The notes below the pieces were generated by a model, which was not told the DNA's origin, searched no databases, and saw only the letters and a list, made by a program, of their open reading frames with translations. The position numbers were made by a program, and so were the translations under genes. This document shows, one piece after another, positions 24,776-30,825 of a stretch of DNA of 30,825 bases. The stretch is from Flemingiibacterium sp964430755 (GTDB taxonomy: Bacteria > Bacillota > Clostridia > Oscillospirales > CAG-272): the NCBI GenBank assembly GCA_964430755.1, contig CAYSFT010000024.1, positions 1 through 30,825 on the forward strand. The letters are read 5' to 3'. How positions within the stretch are numbered: the first letter of the stretch is position 1; each line of letters opens with the position of its first letter.

Positions 24776-25078
24776 ATGAAGATCGAAGCAAAAGTGCAGA
24801 AGACCTTCGATACAGGCTCGGTGAAAGCCATCTGCGATGTCACCCTTGACGGAGCATTTGCCATTCACGGAGTCAAGCTGATCGAAGGCGAGAAAGGTCG
24901 CTTTGTCTCAATGCCCGCTGACAAATGGAAGAACTCGCAGGGCGAAACACAACACAGGGACATCGCACATCCGCTTAATGCTGAAATCCGCAAGGAACTG
25001 TTCGCGGCAGTAGAAAAAGCCTACGACAGCCATGTTCAGGGTATCAGCGAAAACGACCTGCCCTTCGGAATGAAGTAA
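24776..25078 (+). CDS. spoVG: SpoVG-family protein
   Basis: A 100-residue member of the SpoVG family, small site-specific DNA- or RNA-binding regulators. The N-terminal strand pattern (KIEAKVQKTF, then KAICDVTLDGAFAIHGVKLIEG) and PADKWKNSQGE with the family's P-x-x-x segment support it. Length is close to the usual 85-100 residues. The start at 24776 has a strong AAAGGAGG site; an in-frame ATG at 24704 would lie in the preceding terminator. It stands just upstream of the pilus genes, so control of that locus is a reasonable guess only. Confidence 0.85.
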   Translation: MKIEAKVQKTFDTGSVKAICDVTLDGAFAIHGVKLIEGEKGRFVSMPADKWKNSQGETQHRDIAHPLNAEIRKELFAAVEKAYDSHVQGISENDLPFGMK

Positions 25079-25148
25079 TCGCACATCCCCACGCAAAAGC
25101 CACAACAAATCAAAACAAAAAACAGAAAGAAAACGAGGTACTTATTTT

Positions 25149-25379
25149 ATGAAAAAGTTCTTTAATTCCATCACCACCAAGCTCAACTCCATCGCAGTTC
25201 GAACGCAGACCGCCATTGCCAGCACCCGCGGCGAAGGTTACGTCGATTCCGGTGTCAAGATTCTCATCGCCGTGGTCATTGGCGCACTCCTTCTCGGCGG
25301 CCTTTACACCCTCTTCGATGACACCATCATGCCCACTGTCACCACGAAGATCCAGAATCTCTTCAACTTCGCGGGCTAA
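25149..25379 (+). CDS. Flp-like pilin subunit, DUF6133 type, copy 1
   Basis: A 76-residue protein with a short basic N-terminus, the boundary GEGYVDSG and then a membrane-type helix (VKILIAVVIGALLLGGLY), followed by a short polar end. This is the layout of a Tad/Flp prepilin, cleaved by the prepilin peptidase just before the hydrophobic helix; I know the family as DUF6133. GAGG lies 10 bases before the ATG. It is followed by a near-identical copy and by the Tad machinery genes, which supports the pilin call. The exact cleavage point is inferred. Confidence 0.75.
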   Translation: MKKFFNSITTKLNSIAVRTQTAIASTRGEGYVDSGVKILIAVVIGALLLGGLYTLFDDTIMPTVTTKIQNLFNFAG

Positions 25380-25430
25380 TCCACCATCCAACAACAACTA
25401 AAAAAAGAAAGATAACGAGGTAATTATTCT

Positions 25431-25661
25431 ATGAAAAAGATCATCAATTCCATCAAAAACAAGTTCAATTCCATCGCAGTACGCACCCAGACCGCAATCG
25501 CCAACACCCGTGCGGAAGGCTATGTCGATTCCGGCGTAAAGATTCTTATCGCCGTTGTCATCGGCGCACTCCTTCTCGGCGGTCTCTACGCACTTTTCAA
25601 CACCACCATCATGCCCACTGTCACCACAAAGATCCAGGGCCTCTTCAACTACGCAGGCTAA
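25431..25661 (+). CDS. Flp-like pilin subunit, DUF6133 type, copy 2
   Basis: A 76-residue paralogue of the preceding gene with the same length, differing at roughly a sixth of residues, mostly near the N-terminus and before the last helix. The hydrophobic core and the MPTVTTKIQ segment are unchanged. The upstream leader (an A-rich stretch, ACGAGGTA, TTATT, ATG) is also duplicated, so the unit copied included the ribosome site. Two pilins may be co-assembled or be major and minor subunits. Confidence 0.75.
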   Translation: MKKIINSIKNKFNSIAVRTQTAIANTRAEGYVDSGVKILIAVVIGALLLGGLYALFNTTIMPTVTTKIQGLFNYAG

Positions 25662-25687
25662 TCGAATCTCGGCAAGTCAAATACCAT

Positions 25688-25711
25688 GCGGGGCGGCGAA
25701 AACCGTCCCGC
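25688..25711 (+). other. Stable hairpin between pilin genes and Tad machinery
   Basis: A GC-rich 9-bp stem (25688-25696 with 25703-25711, one G-T pair) and a 6-base loop. No T run follows, so it is more likely an mRNA processing or stability element that keeps pilin message abundant than a full terminator. Confidence 0.6.
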
Positions 25712-25746
25712 AAATTTATATTTAATAACATGGAGGATAAAACATC

Positions 25747-26508
25747 ATGAAGAAACACATTACGCTCCTTATGGCTATCGTTTGTATGTTTGCAATGCTC
25801 ACGGGATGTGTGCAGCAGGACATCGGCGTAGCACTGAACGCTGACGGAACCGGCACGGTATCCGCCACCATCGGTATCGAAGAAGATGCCTATGAACAGC
25901 TCGTCGCCATGGGTTCGGATATTTTCGAAGGTAAAGAAACATCCACCTATGAACACGACGGTAAAACCTATGTGTCCTACACCGAAACCAAGAGCTATGA
26001 AAAGTACGAGGATATTGAAAAGGCTCTTCTTGAAATGACCTATGACATGGATGTCCTTGAGGACTTCGACATGGGTGATATTGAAGGCGAGGACGGACTC
26101 ACCGAAATCGAGGATGTTGGGGCGGAAGAATCCGTCGAAGCAACTCCCGTATTTAAAACCGTATCCATCGATAAGAACACAGGACTATTCTACAGCAATT
26201 ACACCTTCAAGGCAGAGCTTAATCCCAAGGAGGATACCGCAGCTGAAGATATCGAAATGGATCTGCCTATTGATACCGACTCCTTCCGTATGACCTTCAC
26301 CATCACGATGCCCAGCGATATCACGCAGGCAAGCGGCGGCACCGTGGAAGGAAACAAGGCAGTGTTCGAGATCGACGATATCACCGAGGCGCAGGAATTT
26401 TCGGTTGTCTGTGAGCAGAACAACGTAGCGGCAGTTATTGTTATCATTGTCGTTCTGGTCATCGTTCTCGGACTTTTCTTTTTTCTCACAAAGCGAAAAG
26501 CCGGTTAA
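25747..26508 (+). CDS. LppM-like lipoprotein with C-terminal membrane anchor
   Basis: A 253-residue surface protein. The signal peptide ends in the lipobox LTGC with the modified Cys21. GVALNADGTGTVSATIG after it fits the LppM-like domain. An acidic stretch lies around 95-130, and residues about 224-246 form a membrane helix followed by the basic end TKRKAG. Lipid anchoring at one end and a helix at the other would tether both ends to the membrane. It sits between pilin and prepilin peptidase genes, so it may be an accessory part of the pilus. GGAGG is 10 bases upstream. Confidence 0.78.
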   Translation: MKKHITLLMAIVCMFAMLTGCVQQDIGVALNADGTGTVSATIGIEEDAYEQLVAMGSDIFEGKETSTYEHDGKTYVSYTETKSYEKYEDIEKALLEMTYDMDVLEDFDMGDIEGEDGLTEIEDVGAEESVEATPVFKTVSIDKNTGLFYSNYTFKAELNPKEDTAAEDIEMDLPIDTDSFRMTFTITMPSDITQASGGTVEGNKAVFEIDDITEAQEFSVVCEQNNVAAVIVIIVVLVIVLGLFFFLTKRKAG

Positions 26509-26514
26509 TGCCCA

Positions 26515-26940
26515 ATGATACTGTCACTGATTAAATTCGCTGTCCTTCTTGCCTTGCTTATATATGCAAGCATTAAGGACATCCGAACCCGTGAGGTGCC
26601 TGACAGCGTATCGGGCATGATGATGATCCTCGGTCTTGTGGGTATCACATCAGAGGAACTTCCATCCATGCTCCTTGGTATGGCACTTGTGTTCCTGCCT
26701 CAGTACCTTGCGGCAATCATTAATCCCGCGAAGGCACTCGGAGGTGCTGATATCAAGCTGTCATCGGCTGCGGCATTTCTGCTCGGTGCGCCGAGGGGAC
26801 TTTTTGCACTGATCGTCGGTCTCACATTATCGGTCATTACAGTACCGATTGTACGGGCAGTCAAGAAGCTTCCCAAGAACCAACCCTTTCCGCTGGTACC
26901 GTTTCTTGCGGTCGGTATCATAGCGGCATATCTAATCTAA
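26515..26940 (+). CDS. cpaA: A24-family prepilin peptidase (CpaA/TadV type)
   Basis: A 141-residue integral membrane aspartic protease that would cleave the Flp-like prepilins. The catalytic aspartates are Asp22 in SIKDIRTREVPD and Asp79 in the GGAD motif (ALGGADIK, 75-81). It lacks the methyltransferase domain of longer type IV enzymes, which is normal for TadV. No good ribosome site is seen; it begins 7 bases after the lipoprotein stop, so translation is probably coupled. Confidence 0.88.
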   Translation: MILSLIKFAVLLALLIYASIKDIRTREVPDSVSGMMMILGLVGITSEELPSMLLGMALVFLPQYLAAIINPAKALGGADIKLSSAAAFLLGAPRGLFALIVGLTLSVITVPIVRAVKKLPKNQPFPLVPFLAVGIIAAYLI

Positions 26941-26956
26941 TTTACGGAGGAACCCA

Positions 26957-27751
26957 ATGAAAAACAGAACCATCATCGGTATCATCTGCATCGTTGTCGC
27001 CCTCGTATTGTCCTTTGCTATTGCACCTCTGGTCAATAAGTTCGCGGACAGCAGAGTGGACATCGTGCGTATCACCCGCGATATTACTCAGGGACATAAG
27101 CTCACGGCAGATGATATCGAAATCGTAACCATCGGCAGCTTCGGAATGCCCGCCGATGTGATCACCGACAAGGATGCGGTGATCGGAAAATATGCAGCCT
27201 GTGACCTCAAGAAAACAGACTTCCTGCTTCCCTCAAAGGTAAGCGACAGCGCTGACAGCGCGGCGGATGTCTTTATGAATCTTGACGGTTCGCAGGTAGC
27301 AATGAGTATTACCATTCCGTCCTTTGCAGGAGGTCTGTCGGGTAAGCTCACCAACGGAGATATTGTACGTCTTATCGCATACACCGAGGTGGACGGCGAG
27401 AGTGTATCGATTGTTCCCGAAGCACTGCAGTATGTGCGTGTGATCACATCCACCACAGCGGCAGGTCTTGATAAGGACGAGCTGATTCAGAACGAGGACG
27501 GCACCTATGAGCTTCCCACTACGGTAACGCTTCTGGTCAATCCCTTGCAGGCAACACTTCTCACAGAATATGAAAACAACAGCAAACTCCACGCGGTGCT
27601 TGTATCTCGCGGAAACGATAAGCAGGCAACCAAAATGCTTGCAGAACAGGCGGTAATCCTTGAACGCCTTACCGAAGAAGCAGCGAAGGAAGATGAAAAC
27701 GCGGAAAGTGAGGAAACCGTATCGGAAGATGAGGTGATCGTACATGGCTAA
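26957..27751 (+). CDS. cpaB: Tad pilus assembly protein CpaB/RcpC
   Basis: A 264-residue protein with an N-terminal membrane helix (about 5-27), then an SAF domain (about 36-100: RITRDITQGHKLTADDIE) and the RcpC/CpaB domain to about 215. The last 35 residues are acidic. In Gram-negatives CpaB is periplasmic and linked to the secretin; in Firmicutes it should lie outside the membrane and help guide the pilus. GGAGG precedes the ATG. It overlaps the next gene by 8 bases. Confidence 0.82.
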   Translation: MKNRTIIGIICIVVALVLSFAIAPLVNKFADSRVDIVRITRDITQGHKLTADDIEIVTIGSFGMPADVITDKDAVIGKYAACDLKKTDFLLPSKVSDSADSAADVFMNLDGSQVAMSITIPSFAGGLSGKLTNGDIVRLIAYTEVDGESVSIVPEALQYVRVITSTTAAGLDKDELIQNEDGTYELPTTVTLLVNPLQATLLTEYENNSKLHAVLVSRGNDKQATKMLAEQAVILERLTEEAAKEDENAESEETVSEDEVIVHG

Positions 27752-28475
27752 AACCATCGCAGTATGGGGATCACCCCACTCCGGTAAGACCACCTTTGCA
27801 ACAAAGCTTGCACGAAGCATCTACGAGGAATACCAGTCCACGGTCATTATCCTCTATACCGATATGGAAACACCGACACTTCCCGTAATCTTCCCGAACG
27901 AAAAGTCGGAGAACATGACCTCGATCGGCAAGGCTCTTGCGGAGCTTGAAGTTACACAGGACAACCTTGTAAAGCAGATCATGACCGTGAAAGGTAAGGT
28001 CAATCTCGGCTTTCTCGGATTCAAGGACGGTGAGAACAAATACACCTATCCGAAGTTTGAGGAAAGCAAGGTTCACGCCATGTTCTCGGTACTGGACAGC
28101 CTCTGCGATTATGTGATTGTGGACTGTACGAGCAATCTCGCGAATCCCATCGCTCGAGTTGCCGTGAAATGCGCCGATCAGGTCATTCGCCTTGCTGCTC
28201 CCGAGCTTGCAAGCATCAGCTACTTTTCATCCCAGCTCCCGCTGTACGGCGATCCCATGTTCCGCCTTGAGGAACACATCACGGGTCTTAATGTCCCGAA
28301 CGAGGATCTGTATATGCCCATCGAGGACGCGAAGAAACGCATCTCGGATGTACGATTCACCGTCCCGTTCAGCCGTGAGGTCAAACAGCAGATGCTCGAC
28401 GGTAGGTTGTATTTCAAGGTCGCCGATAAACGCTTTAATGAAAAGTTTAAGGCAATCGTAGAAAAGGTGGTGTAA
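27744..28475 (+). CDS. CpaE/TadZ-like P-loop ATPase
   Basis: A 243-residue cytoplasmic protein of the MinD/ParA-like group. The P-loop GSPHSGKTT is at residues 9-17, and CDYVIVDCTSN is the Walker B-like strand. In Tad systems such a protein (CpaE/TadZ) places the assembly machine in the cell. No receiver domain is fused, unlike Caulobacter CpaE. GAGGTG is upstream, and its start overlaps the cpaB end; tadA follows 3 bases after its stop. Confidence 0.78.
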   Translation: MAKTIAVWGSPHSGKTTFATKLARSIYEEYQSTVIILYTDMETPTLPVIFPNEKSENMTSIGKALAELEVTQDNLVKQIMTVKGKVNLGFLGFKDGENKYTYPKFEESKVHAMFSVLDSLCDYVIVDCTSNLANPIARVAVKCADQVIRLAAPELASISYFSSQLPLYGDPMFRLEEHITGLNVPNEDLYMPIEDAKKRISDVRFTVPFSREVKQQMLDGRLYFKVADKRFNEKFKAIVEKVV

Positions 28476-28478
28476 AGC

Positions 28479-29789
28479 ATGGCTAAGATTATCGATTTCT
28501 GGAGCCTTCTCCAGAGAACACAGGAATACATCTCCAAGAATTATGCCGCCGCGCTGATCGAAAATGACAAGAGCCAACAGCTCAAAAACTACATCGATAA
28601 GTACCTGCGTGACCATGACTACAAGGTAGAAGGCATGGAAACCAAGACGCTGATCGATAAGCTGTACCGTGAAATGGCGGAATACAGTATCCTCACACCG
28701 TTTCTTGGTTCTCCCGATCTCGAGGAGATCAACATCAACGGCTGGGACGATATTGCACTCACTTTTCTTGATGGCTCCATCAAGAAGCTTCGTGAGCATT
28801 TCCACTCTCCCCAGCACGCTGTGGATATCATCAAGCGCCTTCTTCACCACTCGGGTATGATCATCGACAATGCAACGCCTATGGCACAGGGACATCTCCC
28901 AAACAATACTCGTGTCACGGCACTGAAGGATCCCATCGTAGACGAGGAACGAGGAGTATCGGTGTCCATCCGACTGCTTCATCCGCAGAGAGTCACTCTC
29001 GACAATCTCATCGAAACAGGATTTGCCACCGAAGAAATGGTGGCTTTTCTTTGTATGTGCATCCGATACGGTGTACCTTTCGTTGTGGCAGGTGCAACCA
29101 GCTCGGGTAAAACCACACTTCTCAATGCCATCATGACATCCATTCCGAACAACAAGCGTGTGTTCACCATCGAATCCGGTTCGCGTGAGCTTTATCTGAT
29201 CCGAAGGAACGCACAAGGTGTCATCGTAAATAACGTAGTGCACACCTTGTCCCGTCCATCGGACAATCCCGCTTACGATATCACGCAGGAAAACCTTGTG
29301 GTTGCATCCCTTCGATTCAATCCCGATGTGGTCTGCGTCGGTGAGATGCGAGATGTGGAATGTTATGCGGCGGTGGAAGCATCGCTGACCGGTCATACGG
29401 TGGTATCGACCGTCCATGCAGGACCGGCAGGTGCGACACATCTTCGAATTGCGCTCCTTTGTCAGAAGCGGTTTCACATCGACTTCGACACCTCGCTGAT
29501 GCAGGCGGCACAGGCGTTTCCCATCGTTGTCTATGCCCATAAGCTTGAAAACAACGAAAGAAAATGCATGGATATTTCCGAATGCGTCATCGGTGCAGAT
29601 GGAAAACGTGAGTATAACTGTCTGTATAACTACCAGATCACACGCAACTCTGTCGAGGACGGAAAGCTCACCATCGAAGGTAAGTTCGGAAAGCCCAACC
29701 TTATGTCGGATAACCTCCGACAGCGGCTCATCCAGTTCGGTGTACCGCAGGATGACCTCAACTGCTTCTTGAAGGAGGGAGTCACATGA
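28479..29789 (+). CDS. tadA: Tad secretion ATPase TadA/CpaF
   Basis: A 436-residue cytoplasmic hexameric ATPase of the type II/IV secretion superfamily that powers pilus assembly. Walker A GATSSGKTT is at 205-213, the Asp box around RVFTIESGSREL (227-238), Walker B region PDVVCVGEMRD (282-292) and the His box GHTVVSTVHAG (305-315). The N-terminal domain is complete. It lies in the usual place before tadB, overlapping it by 4 bases (ATGA). Confidence 0.95.
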   Translation: MAKIIDFWSLLQRTQEYISKNYAAALIENDKSQQLKNYIDKYLRDHDYKVEGMETKTLIDKLYREMAEYSILTPFLGSPDLEEININGWDDIALTFLDGSIKKLREHFHSPQHAVDIIKRLLHHSGMIIDNATPMAQGHLPNNTRVTALKDPIVDEERGVSVSIRLLHPQRVTLDNLIETGFATEEMVAFLCMCIRYGVPFVVAGATSSGKTTLLNAIMTSIPNNKRVFTIESGSRELYLIRRNAQGVIVNNVVHTLSRPSDNPAYDITQENLVVASLRFNPDVVCVGEMRDVECYAAVEASLTGHTVVSTVHAGPAGATHLRIALLCQKRFHIDFDTSLMQAAQAFPIVVYAHKLENNERKCMDISECVIGADGKREYNCLYNYQITRNSVEDGKLTIEGKFGKPNLMSDNLRQRLIQFGVPQDDLNCFLKEGVT

Positions 29790-29992
29790 TAAGTCTATAC
29801 CTTATATGCTTCATCCTCCTTGTGGCGGGAACATTCCTCATACACGAGCTGACTCCCGAAACCGTTACCGATGACATCATGCATATGGTTGTCCCCGAGC
29901 AGACGCTCCGTGACAAGGTGCTGATCGCACAAAAAAAGAAAAAGTCACGCCGAATGATGGGTGTTTGTAAAACAGTTAAACCAAAAATTTAA
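29786..29992 (+). pseudogene. tadB: tadB, truncated by insertion
   Basis: An open frame of 68 codons that starts coupled to tadA (ATGA). It has one N-terminal membrane helix (ISLYLICFILLVAGTFLI), and a TLRDKVLIAQKKKKSRR segment as in the start of Firmicute TadB-like inner-membrane proteins, which normally run to about 280-320 residues. After the KKKSRR stretch the sequence ceases to resemble TadB and ends within 13 codons. No frame downstream in the window continues it. The junction falls near the inverted repeat at 29967, so the gene has been split by the next element; the remainder should be on its far side. Confidence 0.75.
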
Positions 29993-30001
29993 CTATTTTA
30001 C
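29967..30001. mobile_element. Inverted repeat at the left end of the nested transposon
   Basis: GTAAAACAGTTAAA at 29967-29980 is repeated in inverted form at 29988-30001 with one mismatch and a 7-base centre. It lies precisely where tadB similarity stops, so it is a candidate transposon end or recombinase binding site. The element itself extends from here past the window edge. Confidence 0.55.
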
Positions 30002-30036
30002 GGCATCTGTCAGACGGGGTTGGCTAAAACGAAAGT

Positions 30037-30076
30037 AAGCTATACTTGGTTTGATGACCAGGTATAGCTTATTTTT
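30037..30076 (+). terminator. Terminator upstream of tnpV
   Basis: A 13-bp stem (30037-30049 with 30058-30070, one G-T pair), an 8-base loop and an ATTTTT tail. It would stop Tad operon transcripts entering the transposon. Confidence 0.85.
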
Positions 30077-30119
30077 ATCTCAACAAAGCAATTAGAATAA
30101 CGGTTTGGAGGAACAAACG

Positions 30120-30482
30120 ATGCAGAAACTGAAATATATTCGTTGTGGCGATTACTATATTCCCGATATTCGTTTGCCGGAGGAAAACAGACCTATTGGT
30201 CGGTGGGGGCGTATGCACAGAGATTACATAAAGGAGCATAAACCTATCCGCTTCAACGATCTTTGTCTCAGCGGTGAATTGTGGACGTATCTGGCTGATT
30301 TGAATGAGCAAGCACAGAGGCGTCTTGAACTTATCATCGAGCAGATGAAAGCGTCTGAGGGCGTAACAGAGGGCATGAAAGCAACTGACCAGATGGCATG
30401 GGTTGGAGCCACGAACAGCATCCGCCATCGTGCAGAGGAGATTGTTCTGCGAGAGATGATCTACGTGGAGGATGTGGTATGA
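30120..30482 (+). CDS. tnpV: TnpV family transposon protein
   Basis: A 120-residue protein matching the TnpV pattern of Tn4451/Tn4453-like elements: YYIPDIRLPEENRPIGRWGRM near the N-terminus (residues about 12-32), and GMKATDQMAWVGATNSIRHRAEEIV near the C-terminus. Its role in transposition is not known. GGAGG at 30107-30111 sets the start at 30120. The stop overlaps the next start (ATGA). Confidence 0.85.
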   Translation: MQKLKYIRCGDYYIPDIRLPEENRPIGRWGRMHRDYIKEHKPIRFNDLCLSGELWTYLADLNEQAQRRLELIIEQMKASEGVTEGMKATDQMAWVGATNSIRHRAEEIVLREMIYVEDVV

Positions 30483-30742
30483 GAATCCTTGAAGAATTTT
30501 GGTATGGCAACATCGAGCCAACCGAGTATGACACATCCTCTTGCAAAGAATACAAGAAACTGTTGGAGCTGATTTGCAGGAACGAAGAAAAGCTTAAAGC
30601 CACCATGACGGATGAGCAGAAAGAGCTATTTGAGAAATACACCGATTGTGTGCGAGAGCATCAAACCAATACTGACTGTTTGATCTTTCAGAATGGATTT
30701 AAGCTGGGTGCCAGAATGATGTTGGAAGTCTTGTCAGAATAA
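30479..30742 (+). CDS. DUF6809 family protein
   Basis: An 87-residue protein starting MRILEEFWYGNIEPTEY and ending NGFKLGARMMLEVLSE, the two family marks I associate with DUF6809, a small protein common beside tnpV and serine recombinase genes in clostridial transposons. GGAGG at 30467-30471 and overlap with tnpV support the start. An upstream in-frame start at 30398 would run through tnpV and is rejected. Function unknown. Confidence 0.78.
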   Translation: MRILEEFWYGNIEPTEYDTSSCKEYKKLLELICRNEEKLKATMTDEQKELFEKYTDCVREHQTNTDCLIFQNGFKLGARMMLEVLSE

Positions 30743-30755
30743 TAGAATGTGTTCA

Positions 30756-30793
30756 TAGGGGCTTGTACTCAAATTGGGTACAAGCCCCTCTTT
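30756..30793 (+). terminator. Terminator after tnpV-DUF6809
   Basis: A perfect 12-bp stem, AGGGGCTTGTAC at 30756-30767 with its complement at 30777-30788, followed by CTTTT. No further gene is seen before the window ends. Confidence 0.88.
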
Positions 30794-30825
30794 TGCCAAA
30801 TACCTTGAAAAATTCACATTTTCGT

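Noticed and set aside
28227..29540. A 437-codon open frame on the minus strand
   Set aside because: It lies opposite the well supported CpaE-like and TadA genes; its protein has no recognisable motif and is rich in His and Arg as expected for a shadow frame.
14620..29960. Calling the element a full conjugative element (ICE)
   Set aside because: No relaxase, coupling protein, VirB4-like ATPase or integrase is present in the window, so only an integrative mobile element is suggested.
1..30825. CRISPR arrays, rRNA or canonical tRNA genes
   Set aside because: No regularly spaced direct repeats and no tRNA-like cloverleaf other than the tmRNA ends were seen on either strand.

Overview
The window reads as a chromosome segment of a low-to-mid GC anaerobic Firmicute, most likely a gut Clostridia/Oscillospiraceae member. 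This is inferred from the clostridial gene families (DUF6514, DUF6508, DUF6133, DUF6809, TnpV), strong AAGGAGG-type ribosome binding sites and near-consensus sigma-A promoters with exact 17-bp spacers. No 16S rRNA or other taxonomic marker is present, so species cannot be named.

Left part, about 1-14650, is ordinary chromosome. A serine beta-lactamase-fold hydrolase (245-1729) converges on a minus-strand sugar PTS operon, ptsG-like IICBA, then HPr, then enzyme I (5876 down to 1784). Two tandem paralogous AEC-family permeases (6121-8119), mnmA (8351-9424), a small DUF6514-like gene on the minus strand, aspS (9945-11750), an ADP-ribosylglycohydrolase/DUF6508 fusion that looks like a transferred cassette (11843-13597), smpB (13763-14239) and the tmRNA gene ssrA (14273-14619) follow. 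Promoters and terminators are easy to see here.

Middle part, from just after ssrA to about 29960, is a continuous plus-strand block with the character of an integrative mobile element: many small acidic orphan proteins in overlapping operons, two ArdA-like proteins sharing an N-terminal domain, orphan 5mC and N6-adenine methyltransferases, DUF4314, YubB/Api92-LPD28-like, YodL-DUF3846, two AbrB-like proteins and a SpoVG protein. The 3' end of ssrA is a classic tyrosine-integrase target, but neither the integrase nor the second attachment site is in the window. The block then becomes a Tad (tight adherence) type pilus locus: two tandem Flp-like pilins (DUF6133), an LppM-like lipoprotein, an A24 prepilin peptidase (CpaA/TadV), CpaB/RcpC, a CpaE/TadZ-like ATPase, the CpaF/TadA secretion ATPase and the first part of TadB.

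Right end, about 29960-30825: tadB is cut off after roughly 55 residues and replaced by a different element with an inverted repeat, a terminator, tnpV and a DUF6809 gene, each typical of Tn4451-like serine-recombinase transposons. So a second transposon appears to be nested in the Tad locus of the first element. The most interesting system is the element-borne Tad pilus together with its antirestriction and methylation package, and its disruption by the nested transposon.
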